From Littorina saxatilis (lineage: Eukaryota; Mollusca; Gastropoda; Littorinimorpha; Littorinidae): a stretch of DNA of 64,000 bases. The notes under the pieces were generated by a model. That model ran no database searches. It saw only the letters and a list, made by a program, of their open reading frames with translations, and was not told the DNA's origin. The position numbers and the translations under genes were made by a program. The stretch lies in contig NC_090260.1 of the NCBI RefSeq assembly GCF_037325665.1, forward strand, positions 27,078,019 through 27,142,018. The letters are read 5' to 3'. This document shows, piece after piece, positions 30,470 to 40,289 of this stretch (within the stretch, counting starts at the first letter, position 1; every line of letters begins with the position of its first letter).

Positions 30470-31260
30470 AATGTTTCAAGCCCCCTTCACCAGTTTTGTC
30501 CAAGTTAGTTAGAAATATCTCCTGGAATTGAGCAGCTTACGACCATTCCATGAAAAATATGATTCATCGGCCAGTGTCTGGTTTTCACCTGCAGCTTTTT
30601 AATAATTCAAATTGTATTTCGTTTTGTTCTGCATTTTGACTAGAACTTCACTTGTGCATTCATTTATTGGTGGTTACTGTTCGAGATAAGTTCTTTGAAG
30701 TTCAGTCAAAATTTGTTTTTGTTTTCTCTTTTGTGTGGAAGGAGGGGGGGGGGGGGGGAGGGGGGATGGGGTGGGTGCATTTGTTGATTTTAGTTTTTTG
30801 CCTTTTATATTTGATTTTTTATGGGAGCACAAGATACAGTTTTTGTTGTTAGCATTACCACTCTTGAATTGTTGCATTTATGGACAAGATTTTACCAAGG
30901 AATGTGTTAAAAATGTCTACTGCCTTTCTCAGCGCTTCTATTTTACTACATGTGACTCATGTGCTGCAGTGACAAAAGTGATAGTGATACGAGGTATGAA
31001 ATATGGGTATATTTAAAAGAATTTTTTCTTCACATTGTTGCTGTGTGATGTGTGACTTTTAATGAAAGTTTATTTTGATGAAAGTTTGTTGTTTTTATTT
31101 AACTATTTTGTGAGCTGTTTGATCTTATCTGAATAAATCTTGAGTGAGAGGAAATCTTGAAAAGCTATGGGAGTTGGGTTTTTTTCTCTCTTGAAGCGTT
31201 TAAATTTGTGCTGACTTTTTTTCTCTCGCTTGTACAACAAAATTAGTCTGAAGAATATAT
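30470..31260 (+). other. Repeat-poor AT-rich stretch ending in a possible poly-A signal
   Basis: Apart from a G-rich run at 30741-30767 this stretch is unique. It contains AATAAA at 31132-31137 followed by a GT-rich stretch. It could be the distal 3' UTR of the MIF4G gene, 7.8 kb after the stop, or unrelated intergenic sequence. No coding exon is recognisable. Confidence 0.3.
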
Positions 31261-31277
31261 ATGTTCTGTCTCAGTTT

Positions 31278-31638
31278 CTTCTTCTTCTTCTTCGTTCGTG
31301 GGCTGAAACTCCCACGTATTTACGTGTATGACCGTTTTTACCCCGCCATTTAGGCAGCCATACGCCGCTTTCGGAGGAAGCATGCTGGGTATTTTCGTGT
31401 TTCTATAACCCACCGAACTCTGACATGGATTACAGGATCTTTTCCGTGCGCACTTGGTCTTGTGCTTGCGTGTACACACGAAGGGGGATAAGCCACTAGC
31501 AGGTCTGTACATAAGTTGACCTGGGAGATCGGAAAAATCTCCACACTTAACCCACCAGGCGGCCGCGGCCGGGATTCGAACCCTCGACCTTCCGATTAAG
31601 AGGCCGACGTCTTACCACCACGCCACAGCGCCCGTCTG
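31278..31638 (-). mobile_element. SINE family S1, minus strand, with 11-bp target-site duplication
   Basis: Read on the minus strand it has the GTGGCGTGGTGGTAAGACG head, a GGGTTCGAATCCCGGCC B box, the S1 body and a (GAA)n tail. TGTCTCAGTTT flanks both sides (31267-31277 and 31639-31649). Confidence 0.92.
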
Positions 31639-31649
31639 TGTCTCAGTTT

Positions 31650-32780
31650 AAATTGCCGCAACAATGCGTTGACTGAACACAAAACAAAATAAAAAATACC
31701 CACAATGACCTGGCTGCCTTTGGTATAAAGTATACACTACAGAAAACAATTCCTCAATAATGGTACGTGGGCAGAGACAACACATGGCCACAGCATGAAC
31801 ACCAAATTGACCCTCATAAGAACTTACACTGAAAGATTAATGGTGTATATTGCAACATAAACTTGGCCAAAATATTATTGCAACAATTTTCGCACGCTAA
31901 GAAAAGCATTAAAACGCAATTGATTTTAGTTAAACTTTATATGCTCGAAAAGGTAATTATGTCAGCCACCATACTCGGTACACAAAAGACACTAGTGTCG
32001 TGACTAGTTTATTTTATTTCGTTACAATGTACAGTACGTGGTTGTCCAGAAAGTAGCATGTACAGACAATGTTGATATGCAGATAGAAAGCCGTACACAT
32101 TTACAGCGGTGTCATTCTAAACATGCACTGAAAATCAGTAATTAGCAGAGTACAATCATCAATATACATTTGCATATATCACAATTTAAATCTCATATCA
32201 TATTGCTTGTGTGGCACTTGCAGACAAAATAAATATTATTGTCACTGCTTTGCTTTATCACAAACTATGTGCAGGGAACTTGGTGACAAGTTTTCACCCA
32301 TTTTTTTAATAAAAAAAAAAATACAAGTCCAGCAGATTTTTCACATAAAATCAGGAATCTGGGGCCGTCTATGTGTGTGAAGGAATTCTGAAGCAATCAT
32401 AGTTTTTGATTCATCTCATCTTGATGTGGAGACGGCAGTGACCACACACTCCAAAGGGCAAACCGTTTCTAAACAGGAATTCCGGAAATAACTGTCAAGT
32501 TTTAATGAGAAGAACAAGATACAATTGTCCATTCCCCAAAAGAAATATGTGGCAACCCTACTTTACCGCATTTTGAGTCGTGAAGGGTTACATACATTGT
32601 ATCTATTCAATCGGTGAGAATAAGCGTTAAAACTCCTCCGTAAAAGAATATTTAAATTTTTTTTTTTTTTTAAATAAAAAATGAAAATGTACTCGCCAGA
32701 AACATCAAAAACGGTCCTTATTCGTATTTTTATTGTTGGCGTTTCTGATGAGTACATTTTCATTGTTATCAAATTTTTAT
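31650..32780 (-). other. Unique AT-rich stretch, possibly distal 3' UTR of the Rab gene
   Basis: There are no repeats I recognise and no coding exon. A minus-strand AATAAA lies at 32008-32013 (TTTATT on the plus strand). If used by the Rab gene it would imply a 3' UTR of about 7 kb that includes several transposons. The alternative is plain intergenic DNA. Confidence 0.25.
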
Positions 32781-32782
32781 GG

Positions 32783-32918
32783 TTTGTCTTCTTCTTCTGC
32801 GTTCGTGGGCTGAAACTCCCACGTACACTCGTGTTTTTTGCACGAGTGGAATTTTACGTGTATGACCGTTTTTTACCCCGCCATTTAGGCAGCCATACGC
32901 CGTTTTCGGAGGATTTAG
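32783..32918 (-). mobile_element. SINE family S1, 3' fragment
   Basis: It holds only the 3' 130 bp of the family (ACGAGTGTACGTGGGAGTTT read inversely, with the GAA tail). It is 5'-truncated. From 32919 to 33855 I see no gene or known repeat. Confidence 0.8.
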
Positions 32919-33854
32919 GGTTTGTGAAATAGTTGCTTTCCCATGGAAACACTGGTAATTAATTGCTACACGTGTCATTGTAGGCCAACCACTAGCAAGC
33001 CGTATGGCTCCATACTGAGACTCGCAATATCATCACCAAAACCCATAGTCACCTACTTTGTGCATACTTCTAAACGTAAAGAGTGTTATATTGAGCGGTT
33101 AGTGCAGAAAGCAGAGATCACAGCTAATTCCATGGGTGGGATTCTTCCAGTATATAGCGCTGAGTTCAATAATTATTTTCAAGATTTGCTCTATAAATCT
33201 CTTAGCGCACTGGGATTGTTTCAATAACGATATTGTCAGTTTCGACAATAGATCAAAACGTTTGACAAGGCACATTTTTCTGCTGGCGTTTGGATAAATT
33301 GTGGCCAGGTCGAGTTAGATCTACTTTTGTGTGTGTAAATGTCAGGGGTATTGACGGTTTAATCGTCAACCATGCATTCTACGATTTGATTGCCCTCTGC
33401 ATCGTTTTATCGATAAGCAACTTACAGTATGAGTTACAGTTATGCAAAATGTACCCATAAGCATACAGTTTCGCGTTAATATTCAGGTAATTATTGGTAG
33501 AAAAACATGTATCAGAATGTGCTATGCTCCCAAACAATGAACAACCCCCAAGCAACGGAGTGACGTCCCCTGATTTCACAGTAACTTGTTGGTTCCCTCA
33601 TTCGCAAAAAATAAAGTTGGCATGTTATTTCTCGCAATGTACCTGCATTCATCTGGGCGGTTGGTGCTATGATTACATGGTAAGCATGTTTTGAAGCCTT
33701 CTCGTCTTTAGTTTACATTGTAGTTGTCTTGAAATATGCGAAAACCGTTCATTTCAGTGCTGAACTGGCGTTGTCGTCTGTTTTATCGTCAATCGACTTC
33801 CAAAAAAGCATGGTCTAGCTCTAAATCTGTCAGAAAAAAACACTGCTGCCTTTA

Positions 33855-34145
33855 GCCGCGGGAAATTTTAGGGTCAAGCATAATTGTTTGGTAATGTGGA
33901 GACGATAAGATACATGCCACTAACACGGCGGGTGAGAAGAATCTTCGCAAATCGAAAGAAGAGGCATAGCCTCACTGAGGCACAGGCGCATTTAATATGT
34001 CAAAAAACACTTCTGTTTTTATTCGCTGGAAATTTAGTGTCAAGCACCATTTGGTAATGTGGAGAAAATAAGCTACATGTCACTAGAATGAAAAGAATCT
34101 TCTCAAATCGAAAGAAGAGGCATAGCCTCGCTGTGGCAAAGGGCG
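33855..34145. repeat. Two-copy tandem duplication of ~160 bp
   Basis: 33860-33990 and 34025-34145 share GGTAATGTGGAGA, GAAGAATCTTC and CAAATCGAAAGAAGAGGCAT in the same order with modest divergence. No function is evident. Confidence 0.75.
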
Positions 34146-34180
34146 TAAGAATACGCTCTCTGGAAAAGTTAGCGCACTCA

Positions 34181-35381
34181 CAGTAAAACCTGCATCTAGC
34201 GGACCCTTATTTCGTCGGACACCTTAGCGTAACGGACAATTCAAGTGAGGACGGATGTATTTTACACTCAAAAACATCTTATAAGAGCGAACACCTCAAA
34301 GGCGCGGACGCGGACACCCTTTTTTGGTCCCGATTGGGTTCGTTACTTGTCAACAACGGACAAACCCTTGAAGCAGACAGCTTTTAGCAGACGCTGGTCC
34401 GTCATCTTGGTTCTGCAAATACAATCTCGCTGGTGATGTGAACGCGCGAGAAGCTTATTTTGTAAGCCAATGACAGCACTTGAAAGAAGTTGATTTTTGT
34501 ATGGTGCACGCTCATTGGTCGATGTCGTGAACTTACAAACAAAAACAATTTGCTTTGTGCATTTCGGGTTTCTACTTTCTGTACTGTGATGCATCTTCGT
34601 CTCATCCTACGTCTTCGTCTCATCATGCCAAAACGAAAATGTTTAACTTTAGAAGAGAGAGTTGATGTCATAAAGAAATTGGACAAGGGTCTGTCCGTTC
34701 CAAAAGTTGCTGATGAGCTGAATTGCGGAAAAACTCAAATGTCCAACATAAAAGCTGATCGAACACAAATTCTCAGTCAGTGGGAATCCGGTGCCAGATC
34801 GACGGCAAAATGTGTTAAGAGAAGAAAAACAACCTATGATGAGTTGAACGAAGAACTCTTCGAGTGGTTTTCAACAGCTCGATCAAAGAATCTTCCCATG
34901 AATGGCCCATTGCTTCAGGTCGTAAGAAACCGATTGCGCCTCTCTCTCGCTCGCTCGTTCTCTCTTTCTCTGTCTCTCTGACTTTTTCCGCAAACCCCAG
35001 TGATAAACTTACTGATTGTGGTTTTGTACATACATGTTGCAGACTATCCTTGAACTTTTTCTCTTTGTCACTTTCTGTATGACTAATGCACAGTTTGGAA
35101 TTTTTATTAACAATTGTTTTTCTGAACATCAAGTTTTGGTTTTCATTAAATGAAAGAACTAAACATGCATAGACACTCTATTTACATTTATATATAAACA
35201 TGCACACATACATACAATAAAACTACATGTACCACTAACAATCAATCATGTAATTCATTTGGCTGTTGGTGTTTTTTTCCAAAAAAATGTTGGCGCATTC
35301 ATATTCATAAGAAAGGACACCTTGCTACAAAGGACAGTGGCAAGGCTCCCCAAGAGTGTCCTTTGCTCGCAGGTTTTACTG
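34181..35381 (+). mobile_element. pogo/Tigger-type element retaining only the DNA-binding region
   Basis: The ends CAGTAAAACCTGC and GCAGGTTTTACTG are exact inverse repeats, followed on the right by TA. A 119-codon frame with a CENP-B/Tigger N-terminal domain lies inside. The remaining ~400 bp after it contain no DDE catalytic domain, so the element cannot move itself. It is intergenic between the MIF4G and Rab genes. Confidence 0.8.
34625..34981 (+). pseudogene. Truncated Tigger/CENP-B-like transposase, DNA-binding domain only
   Basis: From ATG at 34625 the frame reads MPKRKCLTLEERVDVIKKLD, a Psq-type helix-turn-helix with KVADELNCGKTQMSNI (about residues 1-55). The start of the second CENP-B-type helix-turn-helix follows (NEELFEWFSTARSKNLPMNG, about 83-102). 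The match ends at LLQ; the last ~20 codons read a CT-rich stretch and stop. The domain itself has no internal stop, unlike the decayed surroundings. A host-used DNA-binding protein cannot be excluded, but the terminal inverted repeats around it favour a deleted transposon. Confidence 0.7.
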
Positions 35382-35623
35382 TAACAGTTTTAAGCGCATT
35401 GCCATTAGCCAATCAACTAGTTCACATCAGTCATGTGACACCAGTACTTACTGACAATTATTGTTATTGTTGTTATTTCCCTGGCATAGATCAATGACCA
35501 TGTGCGAAGAAAAGCTGCTTGCTAGTGATTGGCCAACATTGTCAGATGTAGTTTGCTCTCAGTGTTTTAAAAAGGAAAAGCAACTCTTCCACAATCCATA
35601 CAAACTTGACCGAGTTATTTCAG

Positions 35624-36098
35624 TTTGTTTGTTTGTTTATTTGTTGCTTAACGTCCAGCCGACTACGCAGAGCCATATCAGGACGAGGAAGGGGGGGATG
35701 AAGGGGGCCACTTGTCAAGCGATTCCTGTTTACAAATGCACTAACCCATTACTTGTGTCCCAGCAGGCTTTAGTAAAACTAAATTAATACCTACTGGAAG
35801 ATTACCAGTTTCCAGTATGTTAAAATAGGCTTAACCTATCTACTGCTGGACTTACATCAGAACACTAACAGATTAAACTATACATGAATCGCGAGACAAG
35901 CGGCAAGAGAAGAGATTTTTGGAAAAAATACAGGTGAATGAGCAAGAAGGCAGAAAAAAGAAAAGAATTCATGAAGAAAAAGAGAGCATGACAGGAAAGA
36001 GGAACCAAAAATCTACCTAACAGCAAACTAGAAAGCTCCTGTGGTTCCAAAAACAGGAGGGGCCTTTAATTTCATAACCGCAGTGCCCCACTGCGGGA
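35624..36098 (-). mobile_element. Young 475-bp retroposon (family S5), copy 1
   Basis: A perfect 11-bp target-site duplication, AGTTATTTCAG, flanks it (35613-35623 and 36099-36109). On the minus strand it starts near a CCGCAGTGGGGCACTGCGG hairpin and ends in GACGTTAAGCAACAAATAAA plus a (CAAA)n tail. It differs from copy 2 at only about two to three of ~475 positions. No coding capacity or clear tRNA head is seen; it is probably LINE-mobilised. Confidence 0.88.
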
Positions 36099-36164
36099 AG
36101 TTATTTCAGAATCACCTATTCAATCTGTAGACTGTTGTAGCAGTTTATATCTACAAAAAACAGA

Positions 36165-36873
36165 CAATTTATATTTATTTATATGGGAGATTTATATAGT
36201 TGACGTTCTCCAAGCGCTTTACATATTAATCTCTGCCGTGTGAGATGGAATTTTTTACACAATATGTGACCCTTCACCATGAAATGAGTCGCATGTCACC
36301 TCGCGCGGTTCTGCGCTAGGCTTAATATAAGTTCGGGGAGTGTCTTGTAACAGTGTGAGGGTCACCTTAGTCACAGGCTTATAACTCAAACAGTTTTCGC
36401 TCGTTTCTAAAATGGTTTTCACCACTGAATAGAGCATAAAAAACTCTTTAGGAAAATGTAAAAAATATGAAAATCATGCAAAGGTGACATGCGACTCATT
36501 CCGTGGTGGAGGGTCACATATATCATGCATTCACATCGGCCAGTAAATCTCAAGCCATTACGGCGAATATTTACTTTTCACGGCCCATTATTCCAAGTCA
36601 CACGTGTATTTGGTGGACATTTTTTTTTTTAATCTATGCCTATACATTTTTGCCAGGAAAGACCCTTTTGTCAATCATGGGATCTTTAACGTGGACACCC
36701 CAATGTAGTGTACATGAAGGGACCTCGGTTTTTCGTCTCATCCGAAAGACTAGCACTTGAACCCACCACCTGGGCTAGGAAAGGGGGGAGAAAATTGCTT
36801 ACGCCCCAACCCAGGGTCGAACTCGCAACCTCTTGCTTCCGAGGCAAGTGCACTTTACCACTCGGCCACCCTT
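36165..36873 (-). mobile_element. SINE family S2, minus strand, split by a MITE
   Basis: The tRNA-like head (inverse of GAGTTCGACCCTGGGTT) is at the right end near 36805-36870 and the body runs leftwards. It is interrupted at 36265-36518 by a TA-flanked MITE. Confidence 0.8.
36265..36518. mobile_element. TA-flanked MITE with ~38-bp inverted ends
   Basis: The ends TGTGACCCTTCACCATGAAA and its near-complement (GTGGTGGAGGGTCACA) are flanked by TA (36263-36264 and 36519-36520). A second copy starts at 38051. Confidence 0.85.
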
Positions 36874-37193
36874 TCAATGACTTCAATGTCTATGACAGTT
36901 TCCATTTTCCTGAAAACAACTTAAAATATACATATGTACCAGGACAGGGAAGAGTAGCATCACAGAAACAGACATGATTACTGGAATGCAAGGCAAAAAT
37001 GTAAGGCTTGAGTTTCTGCTTAAAAGTACGATAAGAATATATGTTCTTTCTCCTCTCCTATAGTCTCCTAGTCTTTGTTGCAAGACGAATTGTGTCTTTT
37101 TTGAAAAATCAAGATTAAAAAAAAAAAAAACAGATACAAATTTAATGTACAATCATTTTTCAACTAATTTACATAAACTTTAACAATGTACAA

Positions 37194-37670
37194 TTTTTGT
37201 TTGTTTGTTTATTTGTTGCTTAACGTCCAGCCGACTACGCAGAGCCATATCAGGACGAGGAAGGGAGGGATGAAGGGGGCCACTTGTCAAGCGATTCCTG
37301 TTTACAAATGCACTAACCCATTACTTGTGTCCCAGCAGGCTTTAGTAAAACTAAATTAATACCTACTGGAAGATTACCAGTTTCCAGTATGTTAAAATAG
37401 GCTTAACCTATCTACTGCTGGACTTACATCAGAACACTAACAGATTAAACTATACATGAATCGCGAGACAAGCGGCAAGAGAAGAGATTTTTGGAAAAAA
37501 TACAGGTGAATGAGCAAGAAGGCAGAAAAAAGAAAAGAATTCATGAAGAAAAAGAGAGCATGACAGGAAAGAGGAACCAAAAATCTACCTAACAGCAAAC
37601 TAGAAAGCTCCTGCGGTTCCAAAAACAGGAGGGGCCTTTAATTTCATAACCGCAGTGCCCCACTGCGGGA
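37194..37670 (-). mobile_element. Young 477-bp retroposon (family S5), copy 2
   Basis: A perfect 12-bp target-site duplication, AACAATGTACAA, flanks it (37182-37193 and 37671-37682). It is nearly identical to copy 1 but has different flanks, so the two arose by independent insertion and not by a local duplication. Confidence 0.9.
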
Positions 37671-37781
37671 AACAATGTACAAACCTGACATGAAAAATAG
37701 TGATGAATAAACTACCATTACACCAACTAACAATCCAAACATTCAACCTACAGTGAAGACAGAACAACTACAACATGATTA

Positions 37782-38038
37782 GGCCACAAAAAAAAAATAG
37801 GTCTGTTTATGGTAACCAGACCGACCCTATTTTTTTTGCGCGACCCTAGACTTTTTTTTGGCATTTGGGGGGGGAAAAAAGAAGAAAAAAATCTTTTGGT
37901 TTTTTGTGTGCAAAATAACGTAAAAATATGGTTTTTTGGAGAAAAAAAGAAAAAAAAGAAGAAAAAATCCCGACCTACCGACCCTATTTTTTTGGCCTAT
38001 GTTGTTACCGTAAACAGACCTATTTTTTTTTGTTGGCC
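37782..38038. mobile_element. Harbinger-like foldback MITE with TTA duplication
   Basis: It has GGCC ends, paired GGTCTGTTTATGGTAACC and GTTACCGTAAACAGACC blocks, and TTA on both sides. Confidence 0.85.
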
Positions 38039-38050
38039 TTACTGACCATA

Positions 38051-38273
38051 TGTGACACTCCACCACGAAATGAGTCGCATGTCACCTGGCACGGTTCTGT
38101 GCTAGGCTTAATATAAGTCTGGGGAGTGTCTGGTAACAGTGTGAGGGTCACCTTCGTCACAGGCTTATAACTGAAACAGTTTTCGCTCTTTTCTAAAACG
38201 GTTTTCACCACTGGATAGAGCATAAAAAACTCTTTAGGAAAATGTAAAAATATGAAAATCATGCAAAGGTGAC
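38051..38273. mobile_element. TA-flanked MITE, second copy, right end lost
   Basis: It matches 36265-36490 base for base over most of its length. Its right end is cut by the retroposon at 38274. Confidence 0.8.
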
Positions 38274-38719
38274 TTTCTTTCTTTCTTTGGTGTTTAACGT
38301 CGTTTTCAACCGTTCAAGGTTATACCGCGACGGGGAAAGGGGGGAGATGGGATAGAGCCACTTGTTAATTGTTTCTTGTTCACAAAAGCACAAATCAAAA
38401 AATTGCTCCAGGGACTTGCAACGTAGTACAATATATGACCTTCCTGGGAGAATGCAAGTTTCCAGTACAAAGGACTTAACATTTCTTACATACTGCTTGA
38501 CTAAAATCTTTACAAAAATTGACTATATTCTATACAAGAAACACTTAACAAGGGTGAAAGGAAAAACAGAATCCGTTAGTCGCCTCTTACGACATGCTGG
38601 GGAGCATCGGGTAAATTCTTCCCCCTAACCCGCGGGGGGACCAGGGAGGGGTAAATTCTTCCCCCTAACCCGCGGGGGGACCAGGGAGGGGTAAATCCTT
38701 CCCCCTAACCCGCGGGGGG
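38274..38719 (-). mobile_element. Retroposon (family S4) with 12-bp target-site duplication and a 5' tandem repeat
   Basis: TGCAAAGGTGAC is duplicated at 38262-38273 and 38720-38731. On the minus strand the 3' end is AACGACGTTAAACACCAAAG plus (AAAG)n. The 5' end is a GC-rich CCCCCGCGGGTTAGGGGGAA motif present three times as a 40-bp tandem (about 38607-38719). Its 3' end resembles that of family S5, so both may be moved by one LINE. Confidence 0.85.
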
Positions 38720-39102
38720 TGCAAAGGTGACATACTTGAGAATCTGACACACAATTGAAGGTGAAGGTTATCAGCACACCCATCATACATGTATTTACTC
38801 TTAGAAATCTCTTGTTAAAAGCAGCAGATGTAGTACCATCGTTTCTTGCAAAAGGTCACTTTCACACCAAAAAAAGTAATAAAATAGCTAAACATTTTCT
38901 TACACAAAAAATAGTGACGATGTAACATGCAATACAGGTGTCTTTATATTCATTAATTCCCATACACTGCCACCATCACCATGCTACACAAAAAGAACAG
39001 AAAAAAAAGTACACCCCCCCCCCCAAAAAAAAACCCTGAAAAGTGACCCCCAAAAAGTAATGTAAAAATATACATGCACAAAAAAACAACTAGCAAACGA
39101 GG

Positions 39103-40256
39103 TCAGCAACCACAATTTGAGCCGCCTTGGGAGGGAGGCTTTTCTGAGTCTGTCCGAGAGGGAAGCTTAACGTTTTGTGTGGTATGAGAGAAGATGTCTG
39201 TGGACTCTTGCGGGGAACTGAGGAGGCCCATTCCTGAGTTTGGATACGTCTCGTACATCTTCAGTAACTGCTTGGACACTTGAAGGAAGGCGTCCTCGAT
39301 ACCTGCAAAAACAAACAAAAAAAAGCAAATGAAAATGAAGATAAAATCAGAGATCCATTAAAAAATAAAATCTAAAGCATCTGCAGCTGTTTGTTTGTGA
39401 CCACAAACTACAGAAAAAGAGCATGGAAAACATGAGACAATAAAAGCAGGAAAGATACAGCAGTTGGGAGCAAGCATAAAGAACAACATTTTTAAAAAAG
39501 TGAATAGACTTAGGGGTTTCTTTATTTTTTTATTTGGTGTTTAACGTCATTTTCAACCACGAAGGTTATATCGCGACGGGGAAAGAGGGGGGAGATGGGA
39601 TAGAGCCACTTGTCAATTGTTTCTTGTTCACAAAAGCACTAATCAAAAATTTGCTCCAGGGGCTTGCAACGTAGTACAATATGTGACCTTACTGGGAGAA
39701 TGCAAGTTTTCAGTACAAAGGACTTAACATTTCTTACATACAGCTTGACTAAAATCTTTACAAACATTGACTATATTCTATACAAGAAACACTTAACAAG
39801 CGTAAAAGGAGAAACAGAATCCGTTAGTCACCTCTTACTGGGGAGCATTGGGTAAATTCTACCCCCTAACCCACAGGGGGGGGGGGGGGGGGGGGGGGCG
39901 GTGTGTGTGTGTGTGTGATTGAGTTTAGAGATGGGAATAGGGAAACATTGTAATGGAGTAGGGGCTAGCTGTTGTAAATGAGGTGGAAGATGGGAATAAT
40001 TTGGAGACCTTGATGTGGTGTGGGGTGGGGGGGAAAGGGGGTGGGGAGGGTGAGGCTGGAAATAAAAATTGGGAAAGCTTGCTGCGAAAAAAATGTCATT
40101 AGTAGCTGCTTCCATAATTGAAGGTAGCTTGTAGCATGATTCAGCATCAATCATATCTTAAATCAAGGATTCTTGATGGTAACTTTGATCCCTGTTGTAA
40201 CTAATATGTCTGGTTTACCAAATACATGGATCTCATTAACAACAATAGACACCCCC

Positions 40257-40289
<33 letters not shown>

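Noticed and set aside
31243-31544. Small proteins containing [14 protein letters not shown]-like text, also at 19461, 45346 and 46229
   Set aside because: The same text recurs wherever SINE S1 occurs; it is repeat translation.
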